Notes under the pieces: model-generated
Database searches by the model: none
What the model was told of the DNA's origin: nothing
Seen by the model: only the letters and a program-made list of their open reading frames with translations
Part shown: positions 44,638-52,622 of the stretch, in pieces
How positions within the stretch are numbered: the stretch's first letter is position 1
Layout: every line of letters begins with the position of its first letter
Program-made: the position numbers and the translations under genes
NCBI RefSeq assembly: GCF_001857945.1
Contig: NZ_CP017770.1
Coordinates: 248,001 to 312,000 of the forward strand
Direction: 5' to 3'
DNA from: Paenibacillus crassostreae
GTDB taxonomy: Bacteria > Bacillota > Bacilli > Paenibacillales > Paenibacillaceae
Length of the DNA stretch: 64,000 nucleotides

Positions 44638-45546
44638 TTAGCGATGGTCTGTATATAAATTAGCTTTACTAACCTTACGTATAAGTGTTATTTCATCTTC
44701 CGTTAATGGGCTTATGTCGCTAGCCATAATATTGTGCCTTAATTGCTCTATTGAACTTGCACCTGGGATAGTAACCGCTACGGCTGGATCTGACAATACA
44801 TACCGTAATGCAATCTGAGCTAGGCTTCGTTCCTCAGTAACTAACGATTGTAACTGCTCATGAAGAATTCTTAAATCATCCGTATGGTGGTCCAGATATC
44901 CTTTTACTATTTTCTGGTCCCCACGTGGGGATAAAATCCCTCTAGCAACAGGTCCACGTACTATCATACTGATATCATTCTCAGCTAACAATGGTAATAT
45001 CTCTTCTTCTGGTCGACGATCTAATATACTATATTGGCTCATTACACTTACAATATTGGCACGAGTCACATATTCACGAATAACATTCGGACGAATCGAA
45101 GAAATCCCATAATATCTAATAAGTCCTTCTTGCTTCAGTTGTTCAAAAGCTTCAATGGTTTCATCCATTGGATCATTCATCATGCCACCATGCAACTGAT
45201 AAAGATCAATATAGTCTGTTTGAAGTCGTCTAAGACTATCTTTAACAGATGCTAAAATATGCTTTTTCGAAGGGTCCCATGCTAACGCTTCTTGACCCGG
45301 AATCCGTCGATTTCCTACTTTGGTTGAGAGAATGATATGATCACGGCGTCCGAGTATAGCTTTCCCTACAATGGCTTCGTTTTGACCATCATCATAAAGA
45401 TCAGCCGTGTCTAGAAAATTAACGCCAAGATCCAAGGCTTCATGGATAATTGAAATACCCTGCTTCTCATCCGAACCGATTGACATACAACCCAGTCCAA
45501 TCTCACTTACCCATAGATCAGAACTACCTAGCTTTGATTGTCTCAT
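44638..45546 (-). CDS. Aldo/keto reductase
   Basis: 302 residues. GLGCMSIGS near 18, LDTADLYDDG near 46-55 with catalytic Asp/Tyr, Lys in STKVG near 75, and DLYQLHGG near 113; GASSIEQLRHN near 266 binds NADPH. Reduces aldehydes or ketones; substrate unknown. Confidence 0.92.
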   Translation of the reverse strand: MRQSKLGSSDLWVSEIGLGCMSIGSDEKQGISIIHEALDLGVNFLDTADLYDDGQNEAIVGKAILGRRDHIILSTKVGNRRIPGQEALAWDPSKKHILASVKDSLRRLQTDYIDLYQLHGGMMNDPMDETIEAFEQLKQEGLIRYYGISSIRPNVIREYVTRANIVSVMSQYSILDRRPEEEILPLLAENDISMIVRGPVARGILSPRGDQKIVKGYLDHHTDDLRILHEQLQSLVTEERSLAQIALRYVLSDPAVAVTIPGASSIEQLRHNIMASDISPLTEDEITLIRKVSKANLYTDHR

Positions 45547-45590
45547 CTAATCTCTCCTCTTATTTAACAGGCTCTAAGTGTGATTCATCT

Positions 45591-46835
45591 TTATACCAAC
45601 ATATGAAGAAGAGCGAGGAATAACCCGATAATAAAGCCGCAAATCGCACCATTCACTCGAATCCATTGTAAGTCACTTCCTACTTTATCTTCTAACATTT
45701 GTACAAGAGTCTGGTCATCCATTTGATCTAGATTATCTTTGACCAATAGACCCAAACGATAATAATTTTTTTCCACAAGATTTACTATGATATTGAGAAG
45801 ACCTTGCTCCCATTTCTGAACCCGTTGTTCTTGCTTAACAAGAATATTCGAGATCCAACGGTATGAGGATACAATTATACGACCGCCATTGTTAACTTCC
45901 TCATCCAGTTTGTGTAGCAATTGAACCCTAAGTTCTTCTAACTGTTCTACAATAAAACCATGAGTATTAGAATCAGACAGCTTATTATTCAACCATGTTT
46001 GGATCTGGATCGTTACTTCAGGGTTCAGAGCAGCAGTAGTTAATTGCATTCTAATTTCTGAAATAATACGCTCACGATATTGACTTTCCGGTTTGGAGAG
46101 ATCTTCTATTGAAGAAACTAATAAGCCTGTGAGGAGAGAACCTAACTTGTCTTCGCTCATAAAACCTAGGAATGCTTGGACTGCGAATCCTTTCATGCCA
46201 CCGAGTTGTAACTGCTCTAATTTACTATGTACCAAATTACCGAGTAACACTTCTGTTTCAGGCTTGCTCGCCCATCCCTTACCATAATTCAAAACATAGT
46301 CTAATATTTTCTCATCATATTCACTCTCTACGACGGAAATAGCAGCTCGTGCTATAAGCGGTTCTAGCTCTTTATTTCTAACATAGCCAACTAGGGCTGT
46401 TTGTACGAAAGAAGCTACATTCTCAAGTGCTATATTCTCAACCGTTGATTTCACGGAAAGGATAACATTCTCCCTAATTTCACGTTTGCGAATAAGTTTG
46501 AAAATGCCAGCTGATATATTATTAAATAGTTTCATCTGACTTAGTTTGCGTTTAATACTTTCTTTGTTCAGGAGTTCCGTCTCCATAGCGGAGATTAATG
46601 AATTTACAATTTTATCGCGATTGTTGAGAAGCAATGATGTGTGTGGAATTGGAATTCCCATCGGATGACGGAATAAAGCCGTAACTGCAAACCAATCGGC
46701 GAATCCTCCAACCAATCCAGCTTCAAACCCACCCTGTAACAGTCGAATCGCTATATTTTGTGGTAGAAATAATGTAATTATGAAGCCGATTCCCATCACA
46801 ATCAGGGAAGAGCTTGCTATGTATCTTGTTCTCAT
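45591..46835 (-). CDS. DUF445-family membrane protein
   Basis: 414 residues from the ATG at 46835, preceded by GGAGG; the longer in-frame version lacks a site. An N-terminal membrane segment, the signature GGFADWFAVTALFRHPMG near 46-63, a long helical middle and a C-terminal membrane segment. Function unknown; B. subtilis relatives (YheB/YtwP-like) are linked to the spore or envelope. Confidence 0.85.
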   Translation of the reverse strand: MRTRYIASSSLIVMGIGFIITLFLPQNIAIRLLQGGFEAGLVGGFADWFAVTALFRHPMGIPIPHTSLLLNNRDKIVNSLISAMETELLNKESIKRKLSQMKLFNNISAGIFKLIRKREIRENVILSVKSTVENIALENVASFVQTALVGYVRNKELEPLIARAAISVVESEYDEKILDYVLNYGKGWASKPETEVLLGNLVHSKLEQLQLGGMKGFAVQAFLGFMSEDKLGSLLTGLLVSSIEDLSKPESQYRERIISEIRMQLTTAALNPEVTIQIQTWLNNKLSDSNTHGFIVEQLEELRVQLLHKLDEEVNNGGRIIVSSYRWISNILVKQEQRVQKWEQGLLNIIVNLVEKNYYRLGLLVKDNLDQMDDQTLVQMLEDKVGSDLQWIRVNGAICGFIIGLFLALLHMLV

Positions 46836-46940
46836 GAACAGCCTCCTAACATTTCTTGATGTTCTACCTCTCCAACAGGTAACTCCATCATAAAAGATTA
46901 AAAGCAGGAAGTCCATGGACCCCCTGCAATGATTACACAC

Positions 46941-47168
46941 TTACTGATTTTGTGAGCCCTGAGCTTCGTCTTTAATTTCAGATCTGAATCCACGAATACT
47001 TTCTTTTCGTCGTTCATTCTTATCTTCAATTGTATTTCTTTCTTCAACGGGAATTTCATCCCCGAATTCGTTCAAGTAATCTTCTGCTTCACGGAAATTC
47101 CCAATCGTATTCTGGACACTTTCCTGAAGTTTCTCAACATTATCTGAACGATCATCTGGCTTAGCCAC
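46941..47168 (-). CDS. tlp: Small acid-soluble spore protein Tlp
   Basis: 75 residues from a GTG at 47168, preceded by [23 protein letters not shown] at the start and [18 protein letters not shown] near the end are diagnostic of Tlp. Made in the forespore. This is the best sign that the host forms endospores. Confidence 0.92.
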   Translation of the reverse strand: MAKPDDRSDNVEKLQESVQNTIGNFREAEDYLNEFGDEIPVEERNTIEDKNERRKESIRGFRSEIKDEAQGSQNQ

Positions 47169-47346
47169 TGACAAGCACCCCTTTAGTATCAAATTTGTGC
47201 AGTAACTTTCCATACGCACGATCTTAGCTTTTCCATAGGGTTGGATGATTTATTCAATGATTCGAAAGACGAAGGATAGTCTTAAAGCCGACACCATAAT
47301 TTAATCAATTTCATATGTTGTAAGACTTTAAGAAAGGGGTGATAAT

Positions 47347-48060
47347 TTGGGTAGAGCAACGGGTACAGTTGGGGTTTCTATAATCACATGCACAAATCGC
47401 CCTCAATTTTTTGATAATATACTTAAAAATTATAGAAGACAACAATACAGAAATAAAGAATTAATCATCATTCTTAATAATGACAGCATGAATCTGAAAC
47501 AATACCGACGGAAAACACGAACCTACGATAATGTCACAGTATATAAAATACCCGAAAAAATATCATTAGGGCAATGTTTAAACAGTGGGATCTCCAGAAC
47601 TAGATTACCGATAATCGCTAAGTTTGATGATGATGACTATTACTCACCGTTTTACTTAATGGAGCAGGTAAAGGCGCTTATACGCACGAAAAGTGATATT
47701 GTTGGAAAGCATGCTTGTCTTGTGTACCTGGAAGCTACCAAGAAGCTTGTTGTTAGGTCGCCCAAGGAAAAAAATAAGTATTTAGAATTTGTGCAGGGCG
47801 GTACTATTTTATTTAGAAGACGAGTGTTAAAAAAAGTTCACTTTGCAGATCGTTCAGTAGGAGAAGATGTTACTTTTTTGAAAGAATGTATGCATAAAGG
47901 GTTTGTAACATACGCGACATCGCCGTTAAATTATGTATATATGCGTAGAAAGAACAAAAAGAGTCATACATGGAGAGTTGGAGACGAACATTATTTAAAT
48001 GGGAGTAAGGCCATAGCGGTAACTGAAAACTATCGTGTGATCGCAGATAGAGAAAAGTAA
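47347..48060 (+). CDS. Glycosyltransferase family 2
   Basis: 237 residues from a TTG preceded by AAAGGGGTG. GT-A fold: VSIITCTNRPQ near 9, sugar-nucleotide-binding AKFDDDDYYSP near 97 (DDDD instead of plain DxD), and SVGEDVTFLKEC near 175 with the base Glu/Asp. Cytosolic. Similar to spore-associated or cell-surface GT2 proteins; substrate unknown. Confidence 0.85.
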   Translation: MGRATGTVGVSIITCTNRPQFFDNILKNYRRQQYRNKELIIILNNDSMNLKQYRRKTRTYDNVTVYKIPEKISLGQCLNSGISRTRLPIIAKFDDDDYYSPFYLMEQVKALIRTKSDIVGKHACLVYLEATKKLVVRSPKEKNKYLEFVQGGTILFRRRVLKKVHFADRSVGEDVTFLKECMHKGFVTYATSPLNYVYMRRKNKKSHTWRVGDEHYLNGSKAIAVTENYRVIADREK

Positions 48061-48091
48061 AGTAATGTAGTAAGGTATGCCAGCTTACTTT

Positions 48092-48119
48092 GCCGCCTTT
48101 TTAGTGGGCGGTTTCTTTG
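48092..48119 (+). terminator. Terminator after GT2 gene
   Basis: CCGCC / GGCGG stem with an A/T-rich loop, then TTTCTTT. Confidence 0.65.
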
Positions 48120-48148
48120 TCACAATCAAGTGTTTCGAAAATAAAAAA

Positions 48149-48168
48149 AACCGTGATTATACACGGTT
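48149..48168 (-). terminator. Terminator after the 98-residue gene
   Basis: AACCGTG / CACGGTT stem; eight T follow on the minus strand. Confidence 0.75.
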
Positions 48169-48195
48169 AGTACATATACACATTCGTAATTCTAA

Positions 48196-48492
48196 TTATT
48201 CTGAAATCTCGGATTCATCTGTTGAACTTAATTCCTGAGAATCAATCGCCGCATCTAGCAATTGATTGTAAATGTCATCATCTTCCTCAAGCAATTGGTC
48301 TAGGCGGAATAATTCTTCTTCACTTCCTGATTCTTTGTGAAAGTTAAGGCTATAATCCCATTCCTTTCCTCTCTTGCTGAAAAAGGTAATCTCAAAGGTA
48401 TCTTTATACCCCTCTATACCAAATACAGTATGACCTACGAAATGTTCATCCTCGTTACGCTTCATATCAACATGTTCAATATGTATGTTCAT
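48196..48492 (-). CDS. Conserved small acidic protein, unknown function
   Basis: 98 residues; beta-rich first half (GHTVFGIEGYKDTFEITFF) and an acidic helical tail (QLLEEDDDIYNQLLDAA). AAGGAGATC lies upstream of the ATG. No family named; cytosolic. Confidence 0.7.
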   Translation of the reverse strand: MNIHIEHVDMKRNEDEHFVGHTVFGIEGYKDTFEITFFSKRGKEWDYSLNFHKESGSEEELFRLDQLLEEDDDIYNQLLDAAIDSQELSSTDESEISE

Positions 48493-48628
48493 CTATAATG
48501 ATCTCCTTTATTTTCAAAGATGTACATATAGTATACCATTTATAGCTTAAATACATGACTGTTTTCATTCTTCTTACCAATTTAGTACAATATAGATTGT
48601 GGTTACTATTTATATTGGAGGATTACAT

Positions 48629-49861
48629 ATGACGGATTTTCAGCAACAGTTACTTAAATATGCCGACATCGCTGTTCGTATTGGCGTAAACATACAGAAA
48701 GGTCAGACACTGGTCGTAAATGCACCGATAACTTCTGTGGAATTTGTTCGATTAATCGTGAAGAAAGCTTATGAAGCGGGAGCTAAGTTAGTGAAAGTCA
48801 ACTGGAGTGATGAAGTTATTACTCGCCTGCAGTATGAATTAGCAGCGGATGAGACTTTTAATCAACCACCAAAATGGTATGCTGGAGAAATCATCGAGCT
48901 AGTGGAGAATGGTGCTGCGGTATTAAGCGTTCTCGCAGAGAACCCTGATCTACTAACGGGAATACCTCAGGAAAGAATTACAAATGCTCAAAGGACTAGA
49001 GGTCTAGCTTTAGCTAAATACCGTCAATACGTACAGTCTGATAAATTCAGTTGGTCTATCGTTGCTGTACCTTCTGAAGAATGGGCAGCTAAAGTATTCC
49101 CTGATCTTGATCCAACAGAACAAGTTCAGAAGCTATGGGAAGCTATATTCCATACCGTACGAGTCGATCTGGTTAATCCAGTAGAGGCTTGGCAACATCA
49201 TCTAGAAACATTAGCGACTAAATCAGCGATCCTTAATTCTAAAAAATACAAAAAACTTCACTACCTCGCACCAGGTACAGATTTAACGATAGAACTTCCA
49301 GAAGGTCATATTTGGGCTGCAGGTGACAGTACAAACGAACAAGGACATACTTTTGTAGCTAATATGCCTACAGAAGAAGTATTTACTGCACCGCTGAAAA
49401 CAGGTGTTAATGGAACAGTAAGTAGCACAAAGCCACTTAGCTATGGAGGTAATATCATCGATCGCTTCTCTATTACCTTTGAGAATGGGCGAATCATTAA
49501 GGTGACGGCTGAACAAGGTCAAGAAGCACTAGAGCGTCTAGTCGCTATCGACGAAGGTTCTCATTACTTAGGTGAAGTTGCCCTTGTACCTCACCAATCC
49601 CCGATCTCAGAGTCTAATATTCTCTATTACAATACGTTATTTGATGAGAATGCATCGAACCATCTTGCGATAGGAAGTGCTTATGCATTCTGCATCGAGG
49701 GTGGTAAGGATATGACTCAAGAAGAACTAACACAACATGGATTGAATACAAGCGTAACACACGAGGACTTTATGATTGGTTCAGCACAGATGGATATCAA
49801 CGGAATTACAGAAGACGGTACTGAAGAACCTGTATTCCGTAATGGGAATTGGGCTATATAA
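48629..49861 (+). CDS. M29-family aminopeptidase (AmpS-like), copy 1
   Basis: 410 residues from the ATG at 48629 with TTGGAGG upstream. Family motifs: LVVNAPITSVEFVR near 31, ELPEGHIWAAG near 230, PTEEVFTAP near 252 with metal Glu pair, DEGSHYLGEVALVP near 314, and IGSAQMDI near 389 near the end. It removes N-terminal amino acids using a two-metal site. Followed 29 bases later by a paralogue with nearly identical middle part. Confidence 0.92.
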   Translation: MTDFQQQLLKYADIAVRIGVNIQKGQTLVVNAPITSVEFVRLIVKKAYEAGAKLVKVNWSDEVITRLQYELAADETFNQPPKWYAGEIIELVENGAAVLSVLAENPDLLTGIPQERITNAQRTRGLALAKYRQYVQSDKFSWSIVAVPSEEWAAKVFPDLDPTEQVQKLWEAIFHTVRVDLVNPVEAWQHHLETLATKSAILNSKKYKKLHYLAPGTDLTIELPEGHIWAAGDSTNEQGHTFVANMPTEEVFTAPLKTGVNGTVSSTKPLSYGGNIIDRFSITFENGRIIKVTAEQGQEALERLVAIDEGSHYLGEVALVPHQSPISESNILYYNTLFDENASNHLAIGSAYAFCIEGGKDMTQEELTQHGLNTSVTHEDFMIGSAQMDINGITEDGTEEPVFRNGNWAI

Positions 49862-49890
49862 ATTTTTACTCATATTGGAGGAATGACAGC

Positions 49891-51123
49891 ATGTTGAATT
49901 TTGAAGAAAAATGTGATAATTATGCTACATTAGCTGTGCAAATTGGCGTAAATATCCAACCGGGTCAGACACTTGTAATAAGCGCTATGGTTGACTCTGT
50001 AGATCTAGTGAGACGAATCACACGGAAAGCATATGAAGCGGGTGCTAAACTCGTGAAAGTGAAATATACCGATGAAGCTGTATCCCGTATGCGCTATGAA
50101 TTAGCTTCAGATGAATCATTTCTTGAAGCTCCAACATGGCATGCTGGCGAAATGGTAGAACTCGCTGAGGAAGGTGCTGCATTTCTAACGGTTATCTCTA
50201 GTAGTCCTGATCTTCTGAAGGGCATTGATCCTGAGCGTATTTCAAATCATCAACGTACGTTCGGTCAAGCGATGTATAAATACCGTCAATATCAACAAGC
50301 CGATAAAATGAGCTGGAACGGGATTGCGGCTCCCTCCCCTGCTTGGGCAGCCAAAGTATTCCCAGATGCAGCACCAGAAGATCAAGTAAATATGTTGTGG
50401 GATGCGATCTTTGCAGCAGTCCGTGCAGATCAACCAGACCCAATTCAAGCTTGGCATGATCATATCGACAAACTTCAAGCTAAATCAAATGAACTTAATA
50501 GTAAGAAGTACCGCAGTCTTCATTACGTTGCACCGGGTACGGATCTAACTATCGAGCTCCCTGAAGGTCATATTTGGGCACAGGCTGGTAGTGTGAATGA
50601 ACAAGGAATTTCCTTCGTAGCTAATATTCCTACAGAGGAAGTATTCACCGCCCCACTAAAGACCGGAGTTAATGGTACAGTCAGCAGTACCAAGCCATTA
50701 AGTTATGGTGGTAATATTATTGATCGTTTCTCTATTACGTTCGAGAATGGTCGTATCATCGATTTCAGTGCTGAAGAAGGATACGATACGCTGGAACGCT
50801 TAGTGAACATGGATGAAGGATCACATTATTTAGGAGAAGTTGCGCTTGTGCCATTCCACTCTCCTATATCTCAAAGTAATATCCTTTATTACACCACTTT
50901 GTTTGATGAGAATGCATCTTGTCATCTTGCCATCGGTAGCTCCTACGCGTTCAATCTTGAAGGCGGAAAGACAATGAGTCAAGAAGAGCTTGCTGCCAAG
51001 GGAATGAATCAAAGTATAACTCACGTAGACTTCATGATGGGATCTGCTGAGATGGACATCTTCGGCTTAACTGATGATGGTAAGGAAGAACAAATCTTTG
51101 CCAAAGGGAACTGGGCGTTCTAA
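49891..51123 (+). CDS. M29-family aminopeptidase (AmpS-like), copy 2
   Basis: 410 residues from the ATG at 49891, preceded by TTGGAGG. Same motifs as copy 1: ELPEGHIWAQ, PTEEVFTAP, DEGSHYLGEVALVP and GSAEMDI. Residues 250-300 are almost the same in both copies, while the first 200 differ more, suggesting an old duplication with partial gene conversion. Both share the same length and are in one transcript. Confidence 0.92.
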   Translation: MLNFEEKCDNYATLAVQIGVNIQPGQTLVISAMVDSVDLVRRITRKAYEAGAKLVKVKYTDEAVSRMRYELASDESFLEAPTWHAGEMVELAEEGAAFLTVISSSPDLLKGIDPERISNHQRTFGQAMYKYRQYQQADKMSWNGIAAPSPAWAAKVFPDAAPEDQVNMLWDAIFAAVRADQPDPIQAWHDHIDKLQAKSNELNSKKYRSLHYVAPGTDLTIELPEGHIWAQAGSVNEQGISFVANIPTEEVFTAPLKTGVNGTVSSTKPLSYGGNIIDRFSITFENGRIIDFSAEEGYDTLERLVNMDEGSHYLGEVALVPFHSPISQSNILYYTTLFDENASCHLAIGSSYAFNLEGGKTMSQEELAAKGMNQSITHVDFMMGSAEMDIFGLTDDGKEEQIFAKGNWAF

Positions 51124-51171
51124 GCTAAGTTATTGATAAATAGATAGGTGCTACGAGAGGAGCTTAATCAT

Positions 51172-51936
51172 ATGTTACAGGTCGATCTTACGGGGAAAAC
51201 TGCACTAATCACAGGAGCAACGGGACAGCTTGGTCGAGTTATGGCCCGTACACTTGCTGAGTGCGGAGCGAATATAATCATTCATTATCATGGTAATGAG
51301 ACTAAGGCAAATGAATTAAAGCAAGAAATTGAATCCATAGGTAGACAATCTTTAATTGTCCGAGCAGATGTTACACAATTTGATGATATCATCCAAATGA
51401 AGAATTTGATCGCTGAACATTTCGACCACGTAGACATCGTTGTTGCTAATGCTGTTGTTCAATATGAATGGAAATCTGTTCTAGATCAATCTCTTGAAGA
51501 TTATGCGAGTCAGATTAATACCTGCGTTATGCAAAGCGTCTATTTAGCTAAAACATTTGTACCTGCTATGATCGAGCGTAAGGCAGGAAGATTTATTGGG
51601 ATTAATACCGAGTGTTCTATGCAGAACGCCCCTGGTCAATCTGCTTATGTTGCTGGGAAAAGAGGTATGGACGGCGTATATCGAGTCCTTGCTAAGGAAA
51701 TTGGTGAACATCAGATCACCGTTAATCAAATCGCACCAGGTTGGACCATTAGTGAAAACGACAGAAACAATCACACTGAAGTTAGTGAAGATTACAACAA
51801 AACCGTTCCCTTGAAACGTCGCGGTACAGATCAGGAAATTGCAAACGTCGTAGCTTTCGTTGCATCCGATCTTGCAAGCTTTATCACGGGGGCATATATC
51901 CCAGTTAGTGGTGGGAATGTGATGCCTGCAATTTGA
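51172..51936 (+). CDS. Short-chain dehydrogenase/reductase
   Basis: 254 residues from the ATG at 51172, preceded by GAGAGGAGC. Rossmann motif ITGATGQLGRVMA near 13-25, VANAVVQ near 90, catalytic Tyr-x-x-x-Lys in SAYVAGKRG near 158, and PGW near 189. NAD(P)-dependent oxidoreductase; substrate unknown. Downstream of the aminopeptidases, 48 bases away. Confidence 0.9.
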   Translation: MLQVDLTGKTALITGATGQLGRVMARTLAECGANIIIHYHGNETKANELKQEIESIGRQSLIVRADVTQFDDIIQMKNLIAEHFDHVDIVVANAVVQYEWKSVLDQSLEDYASQINTCVMQSVYLAKTFVPAMIERKAGRFIGINTECSMQNAPGQSAYVAGKRGMDGVYRVLAKEIGEHQITVNQIAPGWTISENDRNNHTEVSEDYNKTVPLKRRGTDQEIANVVAFVASDLASFITGAYIPVSGGNVMPAI

Positions 51937-51999
51937 GTAAAATTAGTGTGATGGATGATGACAAGTACAGCTTAACTTGACACCTCGTTTCTTACAAAG

Positions 52000-52047
52000 A
52001 AAAGTTCTCTATGAACGATGATATATCGTTTATGGAGAACTTTTTTA
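52000..52047 (+). terminator. Terminator after SDR gene
   Basis: AAAAGTTCTC ... GAGAACTTTT outer stem with an inner ACGAT/ATCGT hairpin and T-run. Confidence 0.85.
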
Positions 52048-52082
52048 TCGTTAATTCATTTTACTCATTAGTTATTTTCCGT

Positions 52083-52111
52083 TTGTTGCAATTGCTTGAT
52101 TGTGTTATCAT
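52083..52111 (+). promoter_or_regulatory. Candidate promoter of antisense RNA
   Basis: TTGTTG at 52083-52088, 17-base spacer, TATCAT at 52106-52111. It points towards the 3' end of the toxin gene on the other strand. Confidence 0.45.
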
Positions 52112-52116
52112 ATGAT

Positions 52117-52240
52117 TAATAAAGACCAAGTGCAGCTAACACTTGGTCAGTACAATTGGCTTGGATGGTTAAATCCCTTCAAAGTCACATAGGAACAAAA
52201 ACCCACCTTTTGCTTCTAATCTTGGGTGGGTTTTTATTTT
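52117..52240 (+). ncRNA. Candidate antisense antitoxin RNA
   Basis: From the promoter at 52083-52111 to the shared hairpin at 52196-52235 lies a gene-free stretch with a perfect 9-bp hairpin GACCAAGTG/CACTTGGTC (52124-52132 and 52140-52148). It overlaps the toxin transcript at the common terminator, as RatA overlaps txpA and SR4 overlaps bsrG in Bacillus. Ends inferred. Confidence 0.45.
52196..52235. terminator. Shared bidirectional terminator of toxin and antisense RNA
   Basis: AAAACCCACC (about 52198-52207) pairs with GGTGGGTTTT (52225-52234); A and T runs on both sides let it work on both strands. The toxin stop codon overlaps it. Confidence 0.75.
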
Positions 52241-52326
52241 CTCTTGTTGCTGTTAATGTATGTTAAAAGAGCAAGAATGAACATTCCAAATAGGAACATA
52301 ATTGTCAATGCATCTTTTACCTCCAT
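52234..52326 (-). CDS. Small hydrophobic holin-like toxin (TxpA/BsrG type)
   Basis: 30 residues, MEVKDALTIMFLFGMFILAL then LTYINSNKRK: acidic N-terminus, one membrane helix, basic tail. This is the pattern of putative holin-like toxins (Hol_Tox) of type I toxin-antitoxin systems, which damage the membrane when overproduced. AAAGGAGGTGAAGCC upstream is a perfect ribosome site. The transcript ends right after the stop. Confidence 0.8.
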   Translation of the reverse strand: MEVKDALTIMFLFGMFILALLTYINSNKRK

Positions 52327-52382
52327 GGCTTCACCTCCTTTCGAAGGAAAACCATGCCCACCCAAGATTCAATTGTATCTAT

Positions 52383-52411
52383 ATTTTACCTTTTATCCAT
52401 TCATCGTACAA
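52383..52411 (-). promoter_or_regulatory. Promoter of the toxin gene
   Basis: Minus strand: TTGTAC (52406-52411), 17-base spacer, TAAAAT (52383-52388). Start of transcript about 50 bases before the ATG. Confidence 0.6.
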
Positions 52412-52555
52412 GTGTTCTTATTCTTGTTTATTTTATGCGGTCTTGAATGGCCGAGTCAACTTCATTGATGCCACGCATATCACTATTAAACGTGAAATGG
52501 CAACAAGAGAGACCGTCTATCTTACGGTATAAATCAAGTTCCATATATCCTCCTC
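52412..52555. other. Gene-free stretch between toxin promoter and GH3 terminator
   Basis: A short frame reading IDATHITIKREMATRET ends near 52532 and could be a transposase crumb, but this is too little to call. Nothing else seen. Confidence 0.3.
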
Positions 52556-52593
52556 AAAAAAGAGCGAGTTCCAAAAGGGAACTCGCTCTTTTT
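52556..52593. terminator. Terminator after the GH3 gene
   Basis: AAAAAGAGCGAGTTCC / GGAACTCGCTCTTTTT, 16-bp perfect stem, works in both directions. Confidence 0.9.
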
Positions 52594-52622
52594 CATAATC
52601 TTTTATAATTGATTGAGGTCGA

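Noticed and set aside
52302..52532. Frames overlapping the small toxin gene on the other strand, including a possible transposase crumb
   Set aside because: No start site; the toxin reading has a perfect ribosome site and promoter.
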